Shown: piece by piece, positions 6,617 to 14,592 of the stretch | Layout of the letters: every line of letters begins with the position of its first letter | Numbering within the stretch: position 1 is the stretch's first letter | Made by a program: the position numbers and the translations under genes | Assembly: GCF_937967675.1 (NCBI RefSeq) | Contig: NZ_CALBSN010000084.1 | Span: forward strand, 1-21,958 | DNA length: 21,958 nucleotides | Reading direction: 5' to 3' | Source: an uncultured Flavobacterium sp. | GTDB lineage: Bacteria > Bacteroidota > Bacteroidia > Flavobacteriales > Flavobacteriaceae | Notes under the pieces: model-generated | The model's input: the letters and a program-made list of their open reading frames with translations, nothing else | The model's database searches: none | Told to the model about the DNA's origin: nothing

Positions 6617-7639
6617 ATGAAAGCAAAAGCCACCTTAAAACAAATTGCAAAAGAGTTTGAAGTCTCTATTTCGACTGTATCTAAAGCACTAAGTGATAGT
6701 CCTGAAATAAGTGAAGCTACCAAGATTAAAATCCAAGAGTATGCTAAATTGCAAAATTACAAGCCAAATAGTATTGCTAAAAATTTAAAAAATCAACGTA
6801 CTAATACTATAGGTGTTATTATTCCAAATATTCTAAATCCTTTTTTTGCTAAAGTATTTAGTGGAATTGAGAAGGAAGCTTTGTCAAAAGGTTACAATGT
6901 AATTACAGGAATTTCTAATGAATCTTTTGAAAAAGAAAAACAAGTAATGGATATGCTTAACAATGGAACAATTGATGGTTTTATTGTTGCGGTAGCAGAA
7001 GAAACCCAAGCTTTAAAAGAACACCAACATTTTAAAGATATTATTAATAGTGGTACACCAATTGTGATGTTTGATCGAGTGGCAGAAACTGTGAATTGTG
7101 ATAAAGTTATAGTAGATGATTTTGAATCTTCTTTTGAAGCCACTCAGCATTTACTTAAATTGGGAAGTAAAAACATAGCATTAGTTTCTACTATAGATAA
7201 TCTAAGCGTAGGAAAACTTCGTGTAGGTGGTTTTAAAAAGGCAATGGAAGCTTCAAATTTGTCGTTGAATAATGAATTAATTGTTATTGAGAATGATATA
7301 GAATTATTTGATAACAAATTAATTGAGTTGTTTAATACTAAAAAAGTTGATGCTGTTTTTGCTTTAGATGAGCATGCATCAACCATGGCAATGAAGTTTG
7401 CACTTAAAAAAGGCATCAAAATTCCAGAGGAATTGAATATTATTGGTTTTGCCGATGGCGTTTGGTCAAGAAGATTAACGCCGAGTTTATCCACGGTAAG
7501 CCAACACGCACCCGAAATTGGAGCCAAAGCGGCCGAATTATTAATTCATAAATTGAATTCTAAAGACGAGTTTTATCAACCGCAAACTGTTGTGATTAAA
7601 ACAGAATTGCGTCAGAGAGAATCTACTAGGAAGTTATAG
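6617..7639 (+). CDS. LacI-family transcriptional regulator
   Basis: The product has 340 residues, the standard length for LacI/GalR proteins. The N-terminal helix-turn-helix reads TLKQIAKEFEVSISTVSKAL (residues 6-25). It is followed by the hinge region and a periplasmic-binding-protein-like effector domain that begins TIGVIIPNILNPFFAKV. The C-terminal part has the usual 'IIGFADG' and 'LSTVSQ' segments. The protein is expected to act as a dimer that responds to a sugar or nucleoside. No carbohydrate genes are in the window, so the target is unknown and may be elsewhere. It diverges from rplM. Its stop overlaps the stop of the convergent PnuC-like gene by 6 nt, with no terminator between them. 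Confidence 0.92.
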   Translation: MKAKATLKQIAKEFEVSISTVSKALSDSPEISEATKIKIQEYAKLQNYKPNSIAKNLKNQRTNTIGVIIPNILNPFFAKVFSGIEKEALSKGYNVITGISNESFEKEKQVMDMLNNGTIDGFIVAVAEETQALKEHQHFKDIINSGTPIVMFDRVAETVNCDKVIVDDFESSFEATQHLLKLGSKNIALVSTIDNLSVGKLRVGGFKKAMEASNLSLNNELIVIENDIELFDNKLIELFNTKKVDAVFALDEHASTMAMKFALKKGIKIPEELNIIGFADGVWSRRLTPSLSTVSQHAPEIGAKAAELLIHKLNSKDEFYQPQTVVIKTELRQRESTRKL

Positions 7640-8344
7640 TTGTTTTGCTTTATCATCCCGCCAAGTAATATATCCTAAAATCGCATTGAACATATAAAAC
7701 ACATATTTTGCGGTGTTGGCAATGTTCATTAGCATTACATTTTGTATGATTTTGAATAAATTATATACTTGCCAGTTAATCCAATTGTCGGGATACATTC
7801 TTCCTATATTAAAGGTGCCTCCAAAACTAATTCCAGCAGGAATAGCGATGGCAAAAAATAATTTCCAATCAATCGCTTTGTCAGAGAAAGTGGTAAAAGC
7901 AATGTAATTCAATACAAACGAAAGCAGTAAACCAATTGCCATATTTCGAAAAAAGATAACATCAATTGCATTCAAATATTGTTTCTTTTTCCAAATTCGG
8001 AAGGCAAAATAATTTCCAAAAAATGAAATCGGATAGGTTAAAATCGCACCTATATTTCCTAAAAGATAATCGATACTTCCGCTTAACAACGTATTGCAAG
8101 TGCTGATTAAATTCCCAATATTGTTTTTCTTGGTGACTAGCCGAGTGGCTATCATCGACAAGCAAGTGTTTAGAATGGAAAAATACCCTAAGTAAAACGA
8201 GTAATTCTTTCCATCAAAACTAAAATCGTACGTGGTTTTATAATATTGCAAATACACTGAAACGCTTACCACTAAAACCACTCCAATGATATCGAGATAT
8301 TTACTATTGGTAATACTTTTGATGGTAGCGATGGTGTTCAGCAT
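7634..8344 (-). CDS. PnuC-family vitamin transporter (nicotinamide riboside type likely)
   Basis: The product has 236 residues and about six to seven transmembrane helices. The C-terminal half reads NWINWQVYNLFKI, then a Y-F-Y-x-x-N-A-x-x-G-Y-x-x-W ending. This matches the W...N...Y...W pattern of PnuC facilitators, which move nicotinamide riboside or related B vitamins across the inner membrane for intracellular trapping by phosphorylation. The first half has a related internal repeat (IDYLLGNIGAILTYP...RIWKK), in keeping with the family's pseudo-symmetry. The substrate cannot be told from the sequence. The gene starts 2 nt after the stop of the serine hydrolase gene, so they are co-transcribed. 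Family identity is likely but not certain. Confidence 0.65.
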   Translation of the reverse strand: MLNTIATIKSITNSKYLDIIGVVLVVSVSVYLQYYKTTYDFSFDGKNYSFYLGYFSILNTCLSMIATRLVTKKNNIGNLISTCNTLLSGSIDYLLGNIGAILTYPISFFGNYFAFRIWKKKQYLNAIDVIFFRNMAIGLLLSFVLNYIAFTTFSDKAIDWKLFFAIAIPAGISFGGTFNIGRMYPDNWINWQVYNLFKIIQNVMLMNIANTAKYVFYMFNAILGYITWRDDKAKQL

Positions 8345-8346
8345 CT

Positions 8347-9714
8347 TTATTCTTTTGTGAAGTTGAATTTCGTTCCGCCCTGATTTAATATAAAGGAGTT
8401 GTCTCCAAATATCATTTCAATTCCAGCTGCTGCAAAAACAAAAGTCTTTTCTTCTCTAAATGTTAGTGGAAAGGCGCCTTGTCCTGTAGCTTGAGCGAAT
8501 AATTCGCCATTCTTTTCTGAAACGGTAATTTTTAAAGGAATTTCTTTTGAAGCATAAGTTCCAGTAAATTTTGCTAATTCACCTTTATCCATTTTCATGA
8601 ATTGTGGGAACGGGAATGGCATTTTGTGATAAATACTTAGGATTCCTATGATGATATCGTTTTGCACAAAATTATCGCCATTGGATATTATAGAAAAACT
8701 CAATTTTTCAGTTGGATAATAACCTAACATCGAACTGAAATTCTCAATTCTTCCGCCATGACCATAAAAACGTCTCTCTCCAAAAGGAAATTGAATTAGC
8801 GCTTTTCCGTAACCTTCTTTGATTTCTTTCATTTGGTCTAAGGATGTTGAATTGACTAATTTCCCTTCAAAAAGGGCATTAATGAACTTTGTTAAATCGG
8901 CAGTAGTTGAAGTAATTCCGCCAGAAGCAAACGCAATAGAATTATGATTTTCTGGTGATTTTACCCAATTCGTGCCATCAAAATAATAGGAATAACTTTC
9001 TTTTCCTTCTGTATTTGTAGCTTCTTCACTAAAATATGTTGTAGGAATAAATACTTTTTTAGTTACAGCACCTTTGTGCGTCATTTCGGTTTTGTTTTCG
9101 TAAGTGCCTAATTCTGCCTTTTTTACGATTCTATTTTGAAGATTTTCTGCGTATGATTTTTTAGTCAACTTTTCGATAATACAGCCTAAAATATAAAAGT
9201 TAGAATTGCTGTATTCGTATTTGCTTCCAGGTTCAAAATTCGATTTATAAGCTGTAATTACTTTTAAAATGTCTTCTTTCGAATGTTTTTTATCTATTAC
9301 TTTATGAAAAGTAGTATCCTGATTTACTAAATCTACTATTCCGGTTCTATGGTGCAATAAGTCATAAATCGAAATCTTTTCAGCATTTTTAATTTTTGGA
9401 TAAAAACGATTTAATTTGGTTTGCAAGGTTAGTTTTTTCTCTTCAATCAATTGCATCACCATTACAGCGGTGAAAGTTTTAGAAATAGAACCTATTTTGT
9501 ATCGTGTTAAGCGATCGGCTTTGATATTTTTTTCAACATCAGCAAAACCATACGCTTTATTAAAAACCACATTTTCCCCTTCGCGAATGGTTAACGAACC
9601 CATGAATTTGTTGTTTTCGTATAAATAGTTCAACAAACTATCCATTCGAGTAAATTTATCTTGGGCAAAAGTGAAACTCGAAAAAGCAAATACAAAAAGA
9701 AGTAATTTTTTCAT
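8347..9714 (-). CDS. Secreted serine hydrolase, beta-lactamase (class C/PBP-like) family
   Basis: The product has 455 residues with a signal peptide (residues 1-17, cleavage likely after FTFA). The three active-site elements of the serine beta-lactamase/esterase superfamily are present: SISK with nucleophile S76 and K79, YSN at 168-170, and HGG at 319-321 in place of KTG. HGG is typical of the esterase and DD-peptidase-like members and not of true AmpC enzymes. A C-terminal domain of about 90 residues (from roughly 365) looks like a small beta-barrel (FTGTYAS...). The substrate could be a peptide, ester or D-amino-acid peptide. It should not be read as an antibiotic resistance gene. It is 42 nt downstream of the SdpI-like gene and 2 nt upstream of the PnuC-like gene. 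Confidence 0.88.
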   Translation of the reverse strand: MKKLLLFVFAFSSFTFAQDKFTRMDSLLNYLYENNKFMGSLTIREGENVVFNKAYGFADVEKNIKADRLTRYKIGSISKTFTAVMVMQLIEEKKLTLQTKLNRFYPKIKNAEKISIYDLLHHRTGIVDLVNQDTTFHKVIDKKHSKEDILKVITAYKSNFEPGSKYEYSNSNFYILGCIIEKLTKKSYAENLQNRIVKKAELGTYENKTEMTHKGAVTKKVFIPTTYFSEEATNTEGKESYSYYFDGTNWVKSPENHNSIAFASGGITSTTADLTKFINALFEGKLVNSTSLDQMKEIKEGYGKALIQFPFGERRFYGHGGRIENFSSMLGYYPTEKLSFSIISNGDNFVQNDIIIGILSIYHKMPFPFPQFMKMDKGELAKFTGTYASKEIPLKITVSEKNGELFAQATGQGAFPLTFREEKTFVFAAAGIEMIFGDNSFILNQGGTKFNFTKE

Positions 9715-9756
9715 GGTGTTTCTGTTTTTTTAATTAGTAGTTAAGATAGTATTTTG

Positions 9757-10398
9757 TTACTGATTTTTGATTTTTTTGAATTCCAAATACGAATAAACAA
9801 TAGGAACAATGGTAATAACGGCAGCAATTCCCATAAAAGTATAGAATTGAATTTTATTTGGTAACACAAAAGTTAGCGCCATTAAAATTCCGCCTATAAA
9901 CCATAATTTCCCGCCTAGTAAATGCGTTTTTTTCCAAACCTCTTCGTTTTCTAATGTCCAAGGTGTTTTGATACCTATGAAATAATTCGGTTTTATGGTT
10001 TTGAAATAATTACCTAAGAAAGCAAAAAGCAAGCCAATAATAGCAAACACAAATCCTGGATTACTTGTTTTTTGTTGAACGCTATATAAAATAAAAACCG
10101 CTAAACCCGACATAAATAAGGTTAGAATCATTCGTAGATTATTTAGTTTGTTGCCCATATTTTGTAGTTTTTGTTTTGGGTCAATAGAAGGAATAATAAG
10201 AAAAACAAAATAGGTTATTCCAACTAGCATAAATAAAGTCACAAGAAGTTCTTTTTTATCGCCATAGCGATCAATTTCACCAGCGCCATTCCAATGCATT
10301 GGAACTTCTTTTGGCAATTCATTCCAAATGTAAGCCAAGTAAGCAAAAGGCAATAAGGCAATTGCAATAAACGGAATTTCTTTTTTAAACTTCTCCAT
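9757..10398 (-). CDS. SdpI/DUF1648-family membrane protein
   Basis: The product has 213 residues and about six transmembrane helices. The N-terminal DUF1648 signature LPKEVPMHWNGAGEIDRYG (residues 28-46) and the SdpI signature GNYFKTIKPNYFIGIKTPW (129-147), followed by NEEVW and TH, are clear. In Bacillus subtilis, SdpI gives immunity to the killing peptide SDP and recruits the repressor SdpR to the membrane. Here an SdpR-like ArsR gene lies 3 nt upstream, the same arrangement. No toxin precursor is visible nearby, so the pair may act as an envelope-stress or immunity sensor without its own toxin. That role is inference. Confidence 0.88.
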   Translation of the reverse strand: MEKFKKEIPFIAIALLPFAYLAYIWNELPKEVPMHWNGAGEIDRYGDKKELLVTLFMLVGITYFVFLIIPSIDPKQKLQNMGNKLNNLRMILTLFMSGLAVFILYSVQQKTSNPGFVFAIIGLLFAFLGNYFKTIKPNYFIGIKTPWTLENEEVWKKTHLLGGKLWFIGGILMALTFVLPNKIQFYTFMGIAAVITIVPIVYSYLEFKKIKNQ

Positions 10399-10401
10399 AT
10401 T

Positions 10402-10656
10402 TTATTTTTTTAGGGTAATAATCCATTTTAAAATGTCGTCAACAATTGTAGTGTTCAATGAATAAACTACAAATTGCCCTTTTTTCTCGCTCGTGACTAA
10501 ATCGGCACGTTTTAAAATATCCAAATGATGCGAAATACTGGGTTTTGAAATATGAAATTGGTCCGCAATATCACCAGCTGTCATCTCCTGTTTACGTAGC
10601 AATTCCAGAATATCTCTTCTGGTTTCGTCGTTTAAGGCTTTGAAAATTGCGTTCAT
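10402..10656 (-). CDS. ArsR-family repressor, SdpR-like
   Basis: The product has 84 residues, a single winged-helix domain. The recognition region reads TAGDIADQFHISKPSISHHL (26-45), followed by LDILKRADLV and the wing KKGQFVVYSLN. There are no cysteines, so the metal-sensing site of classical ArsR proteins is absent. This fits the SdpR type, which is controlled by capture on the membrane partner SdpI. The next gene, 3 nt away, encodes that partner type. A perfect palindrome that overlaps its own promoter (10667-10690) is the probable operator for autorepression. Confidence 0.9.
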   Translation of the reverse strand: MNAIFKALNDETRRDILELLRKQEMTAGDIADQFHISKPSISHHLDILKRADLVTSEKKGQFVVYSLNTTIVDDILKWIITLKK

Positions 10657-10666
10657 ACTTGTTTGT

Positions 10667-10690
10667 ATATTTAGACAAATATCTAAATAT
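10667..10690. promoter_or_regulatory. Palindromic operator of the SdpR-like repressor
   Basis: ATATTTAGA (10667-10675) and TCTAAATAT (10682-10690) form perfect 9-bp arms around a 6-nt spacer. The site lies 10 nt upstream of the repressor ATG and covers the -7 box, so binding would block RNA polymerase. This is a typical ArsR-family operator layout. Confidence 0.65.
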
Positions 10691-10706
10691 TATTTGAAAT
10701 AACAAA
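10676..10706 (-). promoter_or_regulatory. Promoter of the SdpR-like operon
   Basis: On the minus strand TTTG (10703-10706), a 19-nt spacer and GATATTTG (10676-10683) fit the Bacteroidota promoter, with one position pair off (GA in place of TA). The -7 box sits inside the palindrome at 10667-10690. Confidence 0.5.
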
Positions 10707-10726
10707 GAGATTGGATTAGAAATTAA

Positions 10727-11149
10727 TTAAATGATGTTAATTAAGAATCCAATTATTGCCAGGATAGCTGTAATAATTAAAACGATTTGATTGAAAAGGA
10801 TGTCTTTTCTTTTTTCAGGAAGTTGGTGATAAGGATAATTGATTTCCCATTTTTTTGTTTCAGCAAACTGAGCAAGCATTTTTGGTGTGATTGGAATTCT
10901 TTCAACAAGTTTGTCAGGTGTCTTATAAAAGTGCCATCCAATACTATTCCAACTTCCTTCTTCTTCGTGATGAAAATACCATAAGAAATTTGAAATATCA
11001 ACATTGTATTTTTTGGAGAATTTTTCTATCAATTCATAACAATCATCGCCGCTAATTCTTACTGTTTCAAAAATATCAGAATCTGACTGAAGATTGGATT
11101 TCCAATATTCTGTTTCTATGAAATCGATTATTTCTTTTTCAGTAATCAT
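10727..11149 (-). CDS. DUF1493-like protein with C-terminal membrane helix
   Basis: The product has 140 residues. Residues about 1-70 resemble the DUF1493 domain, an acyl-carrier-like fold: VRISGDDCYELIEKFSKKY, then NVDISNFLWYFHHEEEG. The usual 'GDDA' position reads GDDC here, and there is no serine for a phosphopantetheine arm at that site. The C-terminus (about 118-140) is a single hydrophobic helix ending at the stop, so the domain should face the cytoplasm as a tail-anchored protein. It overlaps the upstream membrane-protein gene as ATGA, so the two are coupled. Function is unknown. Confidence 0.65.
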   Translation of the reverse strand: MITEKEIIDFIETEYWKSNLQSDSDIFETVRISGDDCYELIEKFSKKYNVDISNFLWYFHHEEEGSWNSIGWHFYKTPDKLVERIPITPKMLAQFAETKKWEINYPYHQLPEKRKDILFNQIVLIITAILAIIGFLINII

Positions 11150-11508
11150 TTTTTAAATTTCAAATAAATGGAATAAATAACATTTGATAAAAACATTAAA
11201 AAGCTACTCAAAAACAGAATTATAAAAAGCATATTTTGGAAAATGAAAAATTTGGTACAAATGATTAGTGCCAAACTTCCTATAGATAAATATAAATTTA
11301 CTTTCGTTTTTAAAACTATTAAAGCTATGTAAGAAGAAATATAAAAGAGCAAAAATGGAATTATAAAATCTGTTAAATCAAAAGCCCAACCTACGGTCTT
11401 GTTAAATCCTTCTTTTCCTATAAAAAAGTTAATTTCAATCAACTTAAGAATGTAAAAGAGAACAAAAGATATAACTATGAATTTTATAAAAAACACTAAA
11501 TACTTCAT
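11146..11508 (-). CDS. Four-helix integral membrane protein, unknown
   Basis: The product has 120 residues and four strongly hydrophobic segments (about 4-24, 45-65, 70-88 and 90-115) with short charged links and a basic C-terminus (KFKK). The family is not recognised. Its TGA overlaps the ATG of the DUF1493-like gene (ATGA), and the partner carries its own C-terminal membrane helix. The two probably form one membrane complex. No promoter match was found in the 92 nt upstream. Confidence 0.55.
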   Translation of the reverse strand: MKYLVFFIKFIVISFVLFYILKLIEINFFIGKEGFNKTVGWAFDLTDFIIPFLLFYISSYIALIVLKTKVNLYLSIGSLALIICTKFFIFQNMLFIILFLSSFLMFLSNVIYSIYLKFKK

Positions 11509-11557
11509 CTAATTTTATATTATGAGATTTCTCCTTCGTCGAAATGACAAAACTAAT

Positions 11558-11599
11558 CCAACTACCAACTACCAACTGCTACTGTCCACTGAGCACTTT
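11558..11599. repeat. Degenerate heptamer repeat next to polA
   Basis: Six consecutive 7-bp units are visible: CCAACTA twice, CCAACTG, CTACTGT, CCACTGA and GCACTTT. The array ends two bases before the polA stop codon complement. A related 7-bp array lies inside the deacetylase gene at 16469-16503. The preceding stretch (about 11521-11548) has a short inverted ATTTC/GAAAT pair and resembles repeats I recall from other flavobacteria. Confidence 0.55.
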
Positions 11600-11600
11600 C

Positions 11601-14468
11601 CTAATGCGCTTCCAACCAATTTTTACCCAATCCAATTTCCACATCTAACGGCACTGCCATTTTGAAAGCATTTTCCATTTCGTGTTTGATCATCGGTTGA
11701 ATTTTTTCTAATTCGGAGTTGTGCACGTCAAATACTAATTCGTCATGAACTTGCAATAGCATTTTTGATTTCCATGTCATGCCATTGGCATCTCTTTCCG
11801 ATAACTTTTTGTGAATGTTAATCATCGCAATTTTAATGATATCCGCAGCCGAACCTTGAATTGGCGCATTTACAGCATTTCGTTCTGCCCCACCACGAAC
11901 AATCGCATTGGCTGAGTTGATGTCTTTTAAATAACGTCTTCTTCCAGAAATGGTTTCTACATAACCGTATTCTCTAGCAAAATCTACTTGCTCTTGAATG
12001 AACGATTTTAATCTTGGATATGTTTTGTAATACGCTTCAATTAATTCTGCACTTTCTTTTCGAGATAAGTTGGTTTGGTTGCTCAATCCAAAAGCAGAAA
12101 CGCCATAGATAATTCCGAAGTTTACGGTTTTAGCGTGACTTCTTTGCTCTTTTGTCACTTCATCTAAAGGCACATTGAACACTTTTGCAGCCGTACTTTT
12201 GTGAATGTCTTCGTGATTTTGAAACGCTTTAATCATGTTTTCTTCACCACATAATGCAGCAATAATACGCAATTCAATTTGAGAATAATCGGCAGAAAGT
12301 AGCGTGTAATTTTCATCACGCGCAATGAAGGCTTTCCTAATTTGTCTTCCTCTTTCGGTACGAATTGGAATGTTTTGTAAGTTTGGATTGTTCGAACTCA
12401 AACGACCTGTAGCGGCAACCGTTTGCATATAATCCGTATGCACTCGACCTGTTTTTTTATCAACTTGATTTGGTAACGCATCAATGTAGGTACTTTGTAA
12501 TTTCACCATTTGACGCCATTCTAAAATATCGCGTACAATTTGATGTTCGTTTGCCAAATAACTCAATACTTCTTCACCAGTCGCGTATTGACCAGTTTTA
12601 GTTTTCTTTTGTTTCGCTCCACCAATTTTTAGTTTGTCGAATAAAATATCGCCCAACTGTTTTGGAGAAGCCAAATTGAATTTCTCACCCGCGGTTTCAT
12701 AGATTTGTTGTTCAAACGCATCGATTTCTTTTTGCATATCAACCGACATGCTTTTTAGGAATTCCACATCCAAACGAATTCCTTCTTTTTCCATATCAGC
12801 TAAAACTGGAACCAGCGGAATTTCGATTTCATCAAACAGTTTTTTCGTACCTACTTTTTCTAAAATTGGTTGGAAATGCTCTTTTAATTGGAAAGTAATA
12901 TCGGCATCTTCAGTTGCATATTCTTTGATGTCTTCCAAAGGAACATCGCGCATTGATAATTGATTTTTTCCTTTTTTACCAATCAACGTTTCGATTGATT
13001 TTGGCGAATATTTCAAATAAGTTTCCGACAAAACATCCATATTATGACGCATATCAGGATTAATCAAATAATGCGCAATCATGGTGTCGAATAATTTTCC
13101 TTTGACTTGAATGTTGTAATTCGAAAGAATTTTCAAGTCGTATTTCATGTTCTGACCAATTTTTTCGATGTTTTCATTTTCGAAGAATGGTCGGAATTTT
13201 TCAATTAACGTTTGAGATTCTTCCTGATTTTCGGGAAACGGAACATAAAATCCTTTTCCTTTTTCGAAAGAGAACGAGATTCCTACTAATTCAGCATTCA
13301 AAGCGTCAATTCCAGTAGTTTCTGTATCAAAACAAACCGAAGTTTGATTTAATAAATTCTGTAATAACAACTTTACTGGTAAATCGCCTTGAATTATTTG
13401 ATAGAAATGCGTTGTGTTTTCTAAAGTTGCATAATACGAATGATTTGCAGTTGGTTCATCCGTTTCATCACTAAAACCAAACAAATCAAATTGGTCTTCG
13501 TTTGATTTTTTTGCTGGAGCTTTTTTTGTTGGTTGTGGAGTATCTGAAGTATTTCCGTTACTATCAATTTCATCGTATTCTTTCCCAGAACCAAATAATT
13601 TATCAAACTGCGCTTTCATTTGGCGGAATTCTAATTCCTGAAACAAAGCATCTGTTTTCTCTACATCAGGTTTTGATAATTCAAAATCATCCGCATCAAA
13701 AGTCACCGGACAATCGAGTAGGATAGTAGCTAATTTTTTGGATAATATTCCTAACTCTTTATTTGCTTCGATTTTATCTTTCATTGCACCTTTTAGTTGA
13801 TGCGTGTTCGCCAATAAATTTTCTAGTGTGCCATATTCGGCTAAGAATTTCTTCGCTGTTTTTTCTCCCACACCCGGTAATCCCGGAATATTATCGGCAG
13901 AATCGCCCATCATTCCTAAAAAATCAATTACTTGATCAGGGCGTTCGATTTCAAATTTTGCTAAGACTTCAGGAATTCCCCAGATTTCGATATCATTCCC
14001 CATTCGGGCAGGTTTGTACATGAAAATATTTTCCGAAACCAATTGGGCAAAATCCTTATCTGGCGTTACCATGAAAACTTGGAAACCTTCTTTTTCTGCT
14101 TGCTTAGCCAATGTTCCAATCAAATCATCAGCTTCAAAACCCGCTTTTTCGATAATGGGAATGTGCATAGCGCGTAATAATTCTTGAATGTAAGGAACGG
14201 CAATTTTAATCGCTTCTGGAGTTTCATCACGATGTGCTTTGTATTCTTGATACATTTCAAAACGATAATCGCTTCCGCCTTTATCAAAAGCTACGGCTAA
14301 ATGATCTGGTTTTTCGCGTTTAATAACATCCATTAAAGAATTCATGAATCCCATAATGGCCGAAGTATCCATTCCTTTTGAATTGATACGAGGATTTTTT
14401 ATAAAAGCATAATACCCACGAAAAATAAGTGCGTAAGCATCAAGAAGGAAAAGACGTTTTTGTGACAT
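11601..14468 (-). CDS. polA: DNA polymerase I
   Basis: The product has 955 residues with three domains, all apparently active. The 5' nuclease spans about 1-290 and has the helix-hairpin-helix GLPGVGEKTAKKF (196-208). The 3'-5' proofreading exonuclease (about 345-540) keeps D381 and E383 (DTETTG), D444 (MKYDL) and Y517/D521 (YATED). The polymerase (about 545-955) has motif A DYSQIELR with D727, motif B RSHAKTVNFGIIYG with K780, F784 and Y788, and motif C HDE at 908-910. F784 is the residue linked to discrimination against dideoxynucleotides. The linker between the first two domains (about 296-345) holds QFDLF at 326-330, which looks like a beta-clamp-binding motif. The enzyme fills gaps and removes RNA primers. 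The gene is monocistronic and diverges from the phosphoesterase gene. Confidence 0.98.
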   Translation of the reverse strand: MSQKRLFLLDAYALIFRGYYAFIKNPRINSKGMDTSAIMGFMNSLMDVIKREKPDHLAVAFDKGGSDYRFEMYQEYKAHRDETPEAIKIAVPYIQELLRAMHIPIIEKAGFEADDLIGTLAKQAEKEGFQVFMVTPDKDFAQLVSENIFMYKPARMGNDIEIWGIPEVLAKFEIERPDQVIDFLGMMGDSADNIPGLPGVGEKTAKKFLAEYGTLENLLANTHQLKGAMKDKIEANKELGILSKKLATILLDCPVTFDADDFELSKPDVEKTDALFQELEFRQMKAQFDKLFGSGKEYDEIDSNGNTSDTPQPTKKAPAKKSNEDQFDLFGFSDETDEPTANHSYYATLENTTHFYQIIQGDLPVKLLLQNLLNQTSVCFDTETTGIDALNAELVGISFSFEKGKGFYVPFPENQEESQTLIEKFRPFFENENIEKIGQNMKYDLKILSNYNIQVKGKLFDTMIAHYLINPDMRHNMDVLSETYLKYSPKSIETLIGKKGKNQLSMRDVPLEDIKEYATEDADITFQLKEHFQPILEKVGTKKLFDEIEIPLVPVLADMEKEGIRLDVEFLKSMSVDMQKEIDAFEQQIYETAGEKFNLASPKQLGDILFDKLKIGGAKQKKTKTGQYATGEEVLSYLANEHQIVRDILEWRQMVKLQSTYIDALPNQVDKKTGRVHTDYMQTVAATGRLSSNNPNLQNIPIRTERGRQIRKAFIARDENYTLLSADYSQIELRIIAALCGEENMIKAFQNHEDIHKSTAAKVFNVPLDEVTKEQRSHAKTVNFGIIYGVSAFGLSNQTNLSRKESAELIEAYYKTYPRLKSFIQEQVDFAREYGYVETISGRRRYLKDINSANAIVRGGAERNAVNAPIQGSAADIIKIAMINIHKKLSERDANGMTWKSKMLLQVHDELVFDVHNSELEKIQPMIKHEMENAFKMAVPLDVEIGLGKNWLEAH

Positions 14469-14592
14469 TGTTCAGAAATTTCATTTAAAATGTAAAAGTA
14501 CAATTCTTTGGTTAAAAAAACTTTGTTAAAATTCATTTAATGCTGCATCAATTTGTACAACTTGTTACTTACTTTGCAAAAAAAAAGAGCTA

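Noticed and set aside
8347..9714. Class C beta-lactamase resistance gene
   Set aside because: HGG replaces KTG and the overall sequence is esterase/peptidase-like, so resistance cannot be claimed.
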